A program made the position numbers and the translations under genes. This document shows, piece after piece, positions 9,186-20,200 of a stretch of 61,992 nt of DNA (position 1 is the first letter of the stretch; each line of letters opens with the position of its first letter). The DNA lies in assembly GCF_014650495.1 (NCBI RefSeq), contig NZ_BMVB01000028.1, positions 1 to 61,992 of the forward strand, given 5' to 3'. The stretch comes from Streptomyces cinnamoneus. GTDB lineage: Bacteria > Actinomycetota > Actinomycetes > Streptomycetales > Streptomycetaceae. The notes beneath the pieces were generated by a model, which did not search any database, was not told where the DNA came from, and was given only the letters and a program-made list of their open reading frames with translations.

Positions 9186-9929
9186 ATGGCGGACAGGTTC
9201 GGGCCCGTGACCGGGCCCGGCGAGGACGACGACGAGGGTGCCTGCACGGACCGGGGTACCACCCGCGAGGAGCCGATCCGGGTCCTGGTCGTGGACGACC
9301 ACGCCCTCTTCCGCCGGGGGCTGGAGATCGTCCTCAAGCAGGAGGAGGACATCCAGGTCGTGGGCGAGGCCGGGGACGGCGCGGAGGCGGTGGACAAGGC
9401 GGCCGACCTGCTGCCCGACATCGTGCTGATGGACGTCCGCATGCCCAAGCGCGGCGGCATCGAAGCCTGCACCTCCATCAAGGAGGTGGCCCCCAGCGCC
9501 AAGATCATCATGCTGACGATCAGCGACGAGGAAGCCGACCTCTACGACGCCATCAAGGCCGGGGCGACGGGCTACCTCCTCAAGGAGATCTCCACCGACG
9601 AGGTGGCCACCGCCATCCGGGCGGTCGCCGACGGCCAGTCCCAAATCAGCCCCTCGATGGCGTCGAAGCTGCTCACCGAGTTCAAGTCGATGATCCAGCG
9701 CACCGACGAGCGCCGCCTGGTGCCCGCGCCCCGGCTCACCGACCGCGAGCTGGAGGTCCTCAAGCTCGTCGCCACCGGTATGAACAACCGTGACATCGCC
9801 AAGGAGTTGTTCATCAGCGAGAACACGGTCAAGAACCACGTCCGCAACATCCTGGAGAAGCTGCAGCTGCACTCCAGGATGGAGGCGGTCGTCTATGCGA
9901 TGCGGGAGAAGATCCTCGAAATCCGGTGA
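9186..9929 (+). CDS. Orphan NarL/LuxR-type response regulator
   Basis: 247 residues, ATG start with AGGGGGAGG just upstream. A 30-residue acidic N-terminal extension precedes the receiver domain (IRVLVVDDHALFRRGL; phospho-acceptor D83 in IVLMDVRMPK; K133 in GYLLKEIS). The C-terminal LuxR HTH is at about 180-246 (RLTDRELEVLKLVATGMNNR, then SENTVKNHVRNILEKL). No histidine kinase gene adjoins it, so its input is unknown. The 3' end lies 22 bases from the convergent DNA glycosylase gene, with no obvious terminator between them. Confidence 0.9.
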   Translation: MADRFGPVTGPGEDDDEGACTDRGTTREEPIRVLVVDDHALFRRGLEIVLKQEEDIQVVGEAGDGAEAVDKAADLLPDIVLMDVRMPKRGGIEACTSIKEVAPSAKIIMLTISDEEADLYDAIKAGATGYLLKEISTDEVATAIRAVADGQSQISPSMASKLLTEFKSMIQRTDERRLVPAPRLTDRELEVLKLVATGMNNRDIAKELFISENTVKNHVRNILEKLQLHSRMEAVVYAMREKILEIR

Positions 9930-9951
9930 GCGGAGTGGGCCCGGGGTCCGG

Positions 9952-11151
9952 TCAGCCGAGGGCAGCCACCAGCGCCCGGCCCAGCTGCGCATCGTCGCAG
10001 CGCTCGACGCGCACGGCGTCGCAGCCCACCCACCCGGCCGCCTCCCACAGGGCGCGGGCCATGGGCTCCACGGCCGACGGGCCCGCCATCGACACCTGCC
10101 GGGCCACCAGCGTGCTCCCCTCGCGCGCCGGGTCCACCCGGCCCGCCAGACGGCCGCCCGTCAGCAGCGGCATGGCGAAGTAGCCGTGCACCCGCTGCGC
10201 CTTGGGCACATACGCCTCCAGCCGGTGCGTGAAGCCGAACAGCCGCTCGGTGCGGGGCCGGTCCCAGACCAGTGAGTCGAACGGGGAGAGCAGCGTCGTG
10301 CGGTGCCGCCCCCGCGGGGTCTCGGCCAGCGCCGCCGGATCCGCCCACGCGGGCTTGGCCCAGCCCTCCACCTCCACCGGCACCAGGCCCGTGTCGGCTA
10401 TGACCGCGTCCACCTGTGCGCCCTTGAGCCGGTGGTAGTCCGCGAGGTCGGCGCGCGTCGCGACCCCCATCGCCGCTCCGGCCTGCGCGACCAGGCGCCG
10501 GGTGCACTCCGCGTCGTCGATGTCGTCGTGCAGCAGGGCGTCGGGCACCGCCCGCTCGGCCAGGTCGTACACCCGCTTCCAGCCGCGCCGTCGGCTGCAG
10601 ACCACCTCGCCGGTGTCCAGCAGCCACTCCACCGCGATCTTGGTCTCGGACCAGTCGTACCACTCCCCGCCGTTCTTGGCGCCGCCCAGCTCCGTGGCCG
10701 TCAGGGGGCCCTCGGCCCGCAGCCGGTCCCGGACGGCCGCGCACGAGCGCTCGGAGTCCTGCATCACGTGCCAGCGGTGGCCGCGCGCCTTCATGGCCCG
10801 GCGCCGGAAGGCGAAGTGCGGCCACTCCTCGACCGGCAGGATGCACGCCGCGTGCGACCAGTACTCGAAGGCGTGGTCGCCGCTCCAGTACGCCGACTCG
10901 ACCGAGGTACGCCCGACGGCACCCAGGCGTGCGTACGGCACCAGCTCGTGCGAGCGGGCCAGCACCGAGATCGTGTCCAGCTGGACCGCGCCCAGCCGGC
11001 GCAGCACCCCGCGGGCGCCCGCCCGCCGGTCGGGGGCGCCGAGCAGGCCCTGGGCGCGCAGCGCCAGACGGCGGGCCTCGTCGGCGGAGAGCCGGGCTCC
11101 GGGGCGGGGACCCCCGGCCGTACGGGCCTTGGTGGTGACGGCAGTTGTCAT
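9952..11151 (-). CDS. AlkX/YcaQ-like winged-helix DNA glycosylase (HTH_42 family)
   Basis: 399 residues from ATG 11151. Matches the winged-helix DNA-binding / HTH_42 (YcaQ, AlkZ, AlkX) family: LSADEARRLALRAQGL, then LGAVQLDTISVLARSHELVP, and SPFDSLVWDRPRTERLFGF near the C terminus. In this family the catalytic motif is Q-hydrophobic-Q in AlkZ and Q-hydrophobic-D in YcaQ/AlkX. Here it reads Q57-L58-D59, which points to the AlkX branch that unhooks bulky or interstrand-crosslinked N-alkyl bases. The assignment rests on this motif and should be checked by phylogeny. It lies 44 bases downstream of the co-directional GNAT gene. Confidence 0.85.
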   Translation of the reverse strand: MTTAVTTKARTAGGPRPGARLSADEARRLALRAQGLLGAPDRRAGARGVLRRLGAVQLDTISVLARSHELVPYARLGAVGRTSVESAYWSGDHAFEYWSHAACILPVEEWPHFAFRRRAMKARGHRWHVMQDSERSCAAVRDRLRAEGPLTATELGGAKNGGEWYDWSETKIAVEWLLDTGEVVCSRRRGWKRVYDLAERAVPDALLHDDIDDAECTRRLVAQAGAAMGVATRADLADYHRLKGAQVDAVIADTGLVPVEVEGWAKPAWADPAALAETPRGRHRTTLLSPFDSLVWDRPRTERLFGFTHRLEAYVPKAQRVHGYFAMPLLTGGRLAGRVDPAREGSTLVARQVSMAGPSAVEPMARALWEAAGWVGCDAVRVERCDDAQLGRALVAALG

Positions 11152-11195
11152 GCCGATCACCCTAGAGGCGGCCACTGACAACGGCCCCGATGCGC

Positions 11196-11789
11196 TCAGC
11201 CGCGCTCGGGAAACGGCAGGTAGAGGGCCTGCGTCGGCATTCCCAGGTCCGAGGGGAGCAGGGAGCCGGTCCAGGCGTCGCGGCGCGTGCCGTTGTAGGG
11301 GATCTTCGAGCGCAGGGTGCCCTCCATCCGGAAGCCCGCCTTCAGCGCGACGCCGCGCGAGGCTTCGTTGCCGGCCTCGGCGTACCACTCCAGCCGCTCG
11401 ACGCCCAGGTCCTCGAAGGCCCAGCGGATGACCTCGCGGGCCGCCTCCACGGTGTAGCCGCGGCCGCGGGCCTCCTTGGCCGTCCAGTAGCCGAGCTCGG
11501 CCTGCCGCTCGGGGGTGTGCAGGTAGGCGAGCCGCACCAGGCACATCGAGCCGGCGAGGCGGCCGTCGTCGCGGGTGAAGACGCCCCACGTGTACGCCGA
11601 GTCCTCGTCCCAGTCGCGCGGGCACCTCTCCTCGACGAACACGCGCGCGTCCTCGGTCGTATAAGGGGAGGGCACGCTGGTGTAGCGCGGGATGTCCGGG
11701 TCCTGGCAGGCGGTGTGCACGGCCGGGACGTCGGCGGTGGTGAAGGGGCGCAGCTCCAGGCGTTCGGTGGTCAGGTGTACGGGTTCCAT
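11196..11789 (-). CDS. GNAT family N-acetyltransferase (RimJ/RimL-like)
   Basis: 197 residues. Begins with the typical LTTERLELRPFTTADVPAV beta-strand. The acetyl-CoA-binding loop is visible at ARGRGYTVEAAREVI, followed by the conserved GVERLEWYAEAGNEASRGVA and LKAGFRMEG. The RimJ/RimL subgroup acetylates protein N-termini or small amines; the substrate cannot be told from sequence. It is divergent from secA across about 225 bases and upstream of the AlkX-like gene on the same strand, so the two may be co-transcribed. Confidence 0.87.
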   Translation of the reverse strand: MEPVHLTTERLELRPFTTADVPAVHTACQDPDIPRYTSVPSPYTTEDARVFVEERCPRDWDEDSAYTWGVFTRDDGRLAGSMCLVRLAYLHTPERQAELGYWTAKEARGRGYTVEAAREVIRWAFEDLGVERLEWYAEAGNEASRGVALKAGFRMEGTLRSKIPYNGTRRDAWTGSLLPSDLGMPTQALYLPFPERG

Positions 11790-12014
11790 GGGCGGAGTCT
11801 AGGTTTCGCTCCCGGCGGATGTGTCCGAATTTGGGCGCCCGGCACTTTCCGGGCGTCCCATTCGTTCTCGTTGCGGGTGACACCCGGCCTCGGTGATGAC
11901 GGACCTCCCGGCGCGGTGGGGTCCTCGCTTACGATGGCCGTTGCGGCGGGGACTGTCCCGTCGTGCCCGCGCACCCGCCCGTGCCCAGGCCCGACCGGCA
12001 AGGAGCCAGCCTAC

Positions 12015-14837
<2,823 letters not shown>

Positions 14838-14842
14838 GCCCT

Positions 14843-14868
14843 GGAGGCCGCCGGGCCCGGCGGCCTCC
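14843..14868. terminator. secA terminator (first hairpin)
   Basis: A perfect inverted repeat, GGAGGCCGCC / GGCGGCCTCC with a short GC loop, begins 6 bases after the secA stop. With the next hairpin it separates secA from the convergent Rv3235-family gene. Confidence 0.75.
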
Positions 14869-14870
14869 CC

Positions 14871-14907
14871 GGAGGGGGTGGGACACCAGACGTGTCCCGC
14901 CCCCTCC
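14871..14907. terminator. Second hairpin between secA and the convergent gene
   Basis: A 16-bp stem, GGAGGGGGTGGGACAC against GTGTCCCGCCCCCTCC, has one G-U pair and a 5-base loop. It can serve both strands. Several CGTACCCGC-type short repeats follow (about 14910-14962). Confidence 0.7.
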
Positions 14908-14964
14908 GTCGTACCCGCCTCCGTCCGTACCCGCTTCGGGCGTACCCGCCCCCGTCGTACCCGT

Positions 14965-15405
14965 TCAGGTGCGGGCCCCGCCCAGCTCGACGGCCGAACA
15001 GCGCCACCGCTGGTCGGGACAGTGCTCCAGGCGGAAGGCCAGCGCCTGGAGCCGGTCGCCGGCGGCGATCCGGGCGAACGCCTCGATGACCCCCGGCCGT
15101 GGCTGGAACTCGTCGCAATGGCGTACGAACGGGGCGACGCGCTGCGGCGGCAGCGGGCGCAGCGGCGCCCCGGGCGCCAGCGCCGCCAGCTGGTCGTAGG
15201 CGGGGCCGAGGGTGTGGCCGAGCATCCAGTGCACCGGACGCTGCCCGCTGAGGGTCAGCAGCAACCGCTCGGCGAACCAGTAGCGGGGGTGGCGCCGCTC
15301 CTGCTCGCGCCGACGGGCCGCGGGGTCGGCGCCCGGCCGGCGGCTGTCCGTACGCCGCGGTGGTGCGCCCGGCCTGCTGCCGACGGGTCCCCTGGTCCTG
15401 TACAT
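14965..15405 (-). CDS. Rv3235 family protein
   Basis: 146 residues from ATG 15405, chosen because the upstream residues of the open frame are not protein-like and a GGGGG stretch lies about 7 bases before this ATG. An N-terminal Arg/Pro-rich disordered part is followed by the conserved core YWFAERLLLTLSGQRPVHWM, then LGPAYDQL, FQPRPGVIEAFARIAAGDRL and RWRCSAVELG. This matches the actinobacterial Rv3235 family, which is commonly found next to secA. Function unknown. Convergent with secA. Confidence 0.82.
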   Translation of the reverse strand: MYRTRGPVGSRPGAPPRRTDSRRPGADPAARRREQERRHPRYWFAERLLLTLSGQRPVHWMLGHTLGPAYDQLAALAPGAPLRPLPPQRVAPFVRHCDEFQPRPGVIEAFARIAAGDRLQALAFRLEHCPDQRWRCSAVELGGART

Positions 15406-15718
15406 GCGATCGCCCCCGCGATGCAGAGCCCGGTGTGCCGTACCGGGCGGTAGCTTCGGTCGGGGATCTTCTACCGGCGACTCTCGGCGGGCGGCAAGGA
15501 GCAGCAGGCGGCCACCGAGGGGGCGCTCGCGTTCACCTATCCGGGGGAGCGGGGCCGCTGCGCCGGGGAGCGGGGCCGCGCGGTGGGGGCACGGCCGGTG
15601 TGACGGACAGGTCCCGGGGGCGGGTGTCCCGGGACCTACCGGCACCTCGAAGGGGGACTCGCGCCCGTATGCTGGCACCACAATCCGTAAGTCCTCAGGA
15701 ATCAGGAAAGCGGCGGTC
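15406..15718. promoter_or_regulatory. Divergent intergenic region, Rv3235-family / DUF6912
   Basis: 313 bases between two divergent genes. No reading frame here has normal codon use. A possible -10 hexamer TATGCT lies about 50 bases before the DUF6912 start, but no convincing -35 partner was found. Otherwise nothing recognisable. Confidence 0.4.
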
Positions 15719-16222
15719 ATGCGCGTCTACGTCCCTCTGACCCTCCACGGTCTCGCCGAGGCGCACAAGGCGGGCGAGCTGGGCCCCGCCCCGCTGGACG
15801 CCTACGCCGTCACTCCCGCCCTGCGCGAGTGGTACGTCTCCGACGACATCGAGGAGCTGGAGTACGCGGCGCTGAGCCGGGCGGCCCTGGGCTCGCTGCG
15901 GCAGCTGGCCGGCGACCCGCAGGCACCGCGCCGGCGCGTGGTCGTGGCCGTCGACGTCCCGGACGCCGCGGTGAGCGCCGAGGCGGACCGCGGGCTGGAC
16001 CAGTCGGCGTTCGGCGCCGTCCGCCTGGACGGGCCCGTACCGTTGAAGAAGGCGGCGGCCGTGCACGTGGACTCCGACGACGCCGAGGAGGACGTGGCCG
16101 CCGCGGCGGCCGCGCTGGGCGCGGCCGACACGGGCGACGACGACGCGCAGTTCACGGTGGACGGTGCGGAGGACCACGAGCTGATGTGGTTCGGCGTGCA
16201 GGAGATCCCGAACCTGCTCTGA
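15719..16222 (+). CDS. DUF6912 family protein
   Basis: 167 residues from ATG 15719. The opening MRVYVPLTLHGLAEAHKAGE, then YAVTPALREWYVSDDIEELE, matches the DUF6912 family seen downstream of secA in Streptomyces. An acidic Ala/Asp-rich stretch (about 115-145) precedes the C-terminal HELMWFGVQEIPNLL. No catalytic motif, signal peptide or membrane segment is visible, so it is probably cytosolic. 34 bases separate it from the HAD gene, which may share its transcript. Confidence 0.82.
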   Translation: MRVYVPLTLHGLAEAHKAGELGPAPLDAYAVTPALREWYVSDDIEELEYAALSRAALGSLRQLAGDPQAPRRRVVVAVDVPDAAVSAEADRGLDQSAFGAVRLDGPVPLKKAAAVHVDSDDAEEDVAAAAAALGAADTGDDDAQFTVDGAEDHELMWFGVQEIPNLL

Positions 16223-16256
16223 CCGGGTTGTCGTACCCGCCCGGTACGGTCGACGC

Positions 16257-16934
16257 ATGGGGATGCACAGCATGGGCAAGCACACGGCGCACATCGTCTG
16301 GGACTGGAACGGCACGCTCTTCCACGACATCGACGCGGTGATGTCGGCGACCAACGCCGCCTTCGCGGAGATCGGTCTGGAGCCCATCACGCTGGCCCGG
16401 TACCGGGCGCTGTACTGCGTGCCGATCCCGCGCTTCTACGAGCGGCTGATGGGCCGCCTGCCCACGCAGGCCGAGTGGGACCACATGGACGTGGTCTTCC
16501 ACCGGCACTACCGGGACCACCACATACGCTGCGGCCTCGCCGACGGCGCCGAGTCGCTGCTGGCCGGCTGGCAGGAGGCGGGCGGCACCCAGTCCCTGCT
16601 GTCCATGCACGGCCACGAGGAGCTGGTACCGCTGGTCCGGGGCTTCGGCATCGAGCGCCGGTTCATCCGGGTGGACGGGCGCACGGGCCCTTCGGGCGGC
16701 AGCAAGACCGCCCACATGGACCGTCACCTGTCCGGGCTCACGGGGGTCGTCGCCTCCCGTACGGTCGTCATCGGCGACGCCGTGGACGACGCGGTGGCCG
16801 CGGCCCACGTGGGCGCCCACGCCGTGCTGTACACCGGCGGCTCCCACAGCCGGGAGAGCCTGGTGGAGGCCGGTGTCCCGGTGGTGGACAGCCTGGCGGA
16901 GGCCGTCGCGGAGGCCGAGCGTCTCGTCGGCTGA
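16257..16934 (+). CDS. HAD family protein with a D-x-N nucleophile motif
   Basis: 225 residues. A Rossmann HAD fold is indicated by motif I VWDWNGTLFHD, a helical cap (about 30-110), motif II around SLLSMHG, a Lys region (GGSKTAHM) and motif IV VVIGDAVDDAVAA. Classic HAD phosphatases have D-x-D; here the second Asp, the general acid/base, is Asn (D-W-N-G-T). The DWNGT variant is common among actinobacterial relatives from memory, so the protein may still be active with altered chemistry or may bind without hydrolysis. Alternative starts are ATG 16263 and ATG 16272; no strong ribosome-binding site discriminates. Confidence 0.85.
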   Translation: MGMHSMGKHTAHIVWDWNGTLFHDIDAVMSATNAAFAEIGLEPITLARYRALYCVPIPRFYERLMGRLPTQAEWDHMDVVFHRHYRDHHIRCGLADGAESLLAGWQEAGGTQSLLSMHGHEELVPLVRGFGIERRFIRVDGRTGPSGGSKTAHMDRHLSGLTGVVASRTVVIGDAVDDAVAAAHVGAHAVLYTGGSHSRESLVEAGVPVVDSLAEAVAEAERLVG

Positions 16935-16991
16935 GTCGTCGCTGTCCGAAGCGTCAAAGTTCGGCACTCGGATTTGTACAGAAGCAGCTCG

Positions 16992-17021
16992 TGACGATTT
17001 CGGGGTGAAGGGCGATAGCCT
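16992..17021 (+). promoter_or_regulatory. Candidate promoter for the glutamate dehydrogenase gene
   Basis: TGACGA (16992-16997) and TAGCCT (17016-17021) are separated by 18 bases, close to Streptomyces vegetative consensus. A start near 17028 would leave a leader of about 235 bases before ATG 17266. The rest of the 331-base gap (16935-17265) has no other recognisable feature. Confidence 0.45.
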
Positions 17022-17265
17022 TACCAGGTGATCAGCGCGATATCCAGCAGGGGCGCCGATGCCTCTGTCCTGCGCCCGGGCCGCCACCACAGCGCCCGGG
17101 TCGCCGCTGGTCCCTGGAACCGGGTGCGGATGACGAATTTCGCCGCCTACGGCCCGGTCACCCCTCATCCCGGCATACCGTCGATGACGACCGGAGAACC
17201 CGCGTCGCGACGGGCAGCCATCACCACCTATGTCTCGCAACGGCGCGCGACAGGAGCCAGAGGAC

Positions 17266-20200
17266 ATGCAGACCAAGCTGGACGAAGCCAAGGCCGATTT
17301 GCTCGCGAGGGCGGCCCGCGTCGCTGAGAGCGGTCCGGTGGGGGGACCACGCCCCGGACCCAAGGGCGAGGGCGGGCTCGACCAGGAGACCCTGGCCGCC
17401 TACCTCCAGCGCTACTACCTGCACACCGCACCCGAGGACCTCGTCGGGCGCGACCCGGTCGACGTCTACGGCGCGGCGATCTCGCACTACCGGCTGGCCG
17501 AGAACCGGCCGCAGGGCACCGCGAACGTGCGCGTCCACACCCCGACCGTGGAGGAGAACGGCTGGACGTCCAGCCACTCCGTGGTCGAGGTCGTCACCGA
17601 CGACATGCCCTTCCTGGTCGACTCCGTCACCAACGAGCTCTCCCGGCAGAACCGCGGCATCCACGTCGTCATCCACCCGCAGATGGTCGTCCGCCGCGAC
17701 GTGACCGGCCGCCTGCTGGAGGTCCTCGGCTCCGCCTGTGACGCCCACGGCGCCGGCAAGGACGCCGAGCGGCCGCACGACGCGGTCGTCGAGTCCTGGA
17801 TCCACGTCGAGATCGACCGCGAGACCGACCGCGACGACCTCAAGCAGATCGAGGCCGACCTGCTGCGCGTCCTCAACGACGTCCGCGAGACCGTCGAGGA
17901 CTGGGGCAAGATGCGCGACGCCGCCCTGCGCATCGCCGACGGCCTCGCCGACGAGCCGACCGACGACATCCCCGGCACCGAGCTCGACGAGGCCCGCGAG
18001 CTGCTGCGCTGGCTGGCCGCCGACCACTTCACGTTCCTCGGCTACCGCGAGTACGACCTGACCAAGGTCGTCACCGACGGCGAGGAGGAGGACGTCCTCA
18101 CGGCCGTCCCCGGCACCGGCCTGGGCATCCTGCGCTCCGACCCCACGCACACCGCCGACGGGCACCACGACGGCCACCACGCGCCGCTGTCGCGCCCCTC
18201 GTCGCCGTCCTTCAGCCGGCTTCCGGCGGACGCCCGCGCCAAGGCCCGCGAGCACAAGCTGCTCGTCCTGACCAAGGCCAACAGCCGCGCCACCGTGCAC
18301 CGCCCCTCCTACCTCGACTACGTCGGGGTGAAGAAGTTCGACGCCGAGGGCAACGTCACCGGCGAGCGCCGCTTCCTGGGCCTGTTCTCCTCGGCCGCGT
18401 ACACCGAGTCCGTCCGCCGCGTCCCGGTCATCCGCCGCAAGGTCGCCAAGGTCCTCGACGACGCCGGCTTCCGCCCCGACAGCCACGACGGCCGCGACCT
18501 GCTCCAGATCCTGGAGACCTACCCGCGCGACGAGCTGTTCCAGACCGACACCGACCAGCTGCGGGCCATCGCCACCAGCGTGCTCTACCTGCAGGAGCGC
18601 CGCCGGCTGCGGCTGTACCTGCGCCGCGACGAGTACGGGCGCTACTACTCCGCCCTGGTCTACCTGCCGCGCGACCGGTACACCACCGCCGTCCGGCTGC
18701 GGCTGATCGACATCCTCAAGGAGGAGCTCGGCGGCACCAGCGTCGACTTCACCGCCTGGAACACCGAGTCGGTCCTCTCCCGCCTGCACTTCGTCGTCCG
18801 GGTCGAGCCCGGCGCCACCCTGCCCGACCTCTCGGACGCCGACGTCGAGCGCATCGAGGCCCGTCTGGTGGAGGCCGCCCGCTCCTGGGCCGACGGCTTC
18901 GCGGAGACCCTGACCGCCGAGGTGGGCGAGGAGCGCGCCGCCGAGCTGCTGCGCCGCTACGGCCAGGCGTTCCCCGAGGGCTACAAGGCCGACCACACCC
19001 CGCGCGGCGCCGTCTCCGACCTGGGTCACCTGGAGAAGCTGACCGTCGCCGGCGGTGACCGCGACTTCGAGCTCAGCCTGTACGAGCCGGTCTGCGCGGC
19101 CCCCGGCGAGCGCCGCTTCAAGATCTACCGCACGGGCGAGCCGGTCTCGCTCTCCGCCGTCCTGCCGGTGCTCCACCGCCTGGGCGTCGAGGTCGTCGAC
19201 GAGCGCCCGTACGAGCTGCGCTGCTCGGACCGGACCACCGCCTGGATCTACGACTTCGGGCTGCGCATGCCCGAGCGCATCGAGGGCGACGACGCGCGCA
19301 CCCGCTTCCAGGAAGCCTTCGCGGCCGTGTGGACCGGCGCCGCGGAGAACGACAACTTCAACAACCTGGTGCTGCGGGCCGGCCTCGACTGGCGGCAGGC
19401 GATGGTGCTGCGCGCCTACGCCAAGTACTTGCGGCAGGCTGGTTCGCCGTTCAGCCAGGCGTACATGGAGGACACCCTCAGCAACAACGTCCACACCACC
19501 CGCCTCCTGGTCAACCTGTTCGAGGCCCGGATGTCGCCCGCGCTGCAGCGCGCCGGCAACGAGCTGATCGACGGGATGATGGAGGAGCTGGACGGCGCGC
19601 TGGACCAGGTCGCGAGCCTGGACGAGGACCGCATCCTGCGGGCCTTCCTCACCGTCATCAAGGCCACGCTGCGCACGAACCACTTCCAGCGCACCGCCGA
19701 CGGGGCCCCGCACTCCTACCTGTCGATCAAGCTGGACCCGCAGGCGATCCCGGACCTTCCCGCGCCGCGCCCGGCGTTCGAGATCTGGGTCTACTCCCCT
19801 CGCGTCGAGGGCGTGCACCTGCGCTTCGGCAAGGTCGCCCGCGGTGGTCTGCGCTGGTCCGACCGGCGCGAGGACTTCCGCACCGAGATCCTGGGCCTGG
19901 TCAAGGCACAGATGGTGAAGAACACCGTCATCGTGCCGGTGGGCGCCAAGGGCGGCTTCGTCGGCAAGCGGCTGCCGGACCCGTCGGTGGACCGCGACGC
20001 ATGGCTGGCCGAGGGCATCGCCTCGTACAAGACCTTCATCTCCGGTCTGCTCGACATCACCGACAACATGGTCGGCGGCGAGGTCGTGCCGCCCAAGGAC
20101 GTCGTGCGTCACGACGAGGACGACACCTACCTCGTCGTCGCCGCCGACAAGGGCACCGCGACCTTCTCCGACATCGCCAACGAGGTCGCCGAGTCCTACG

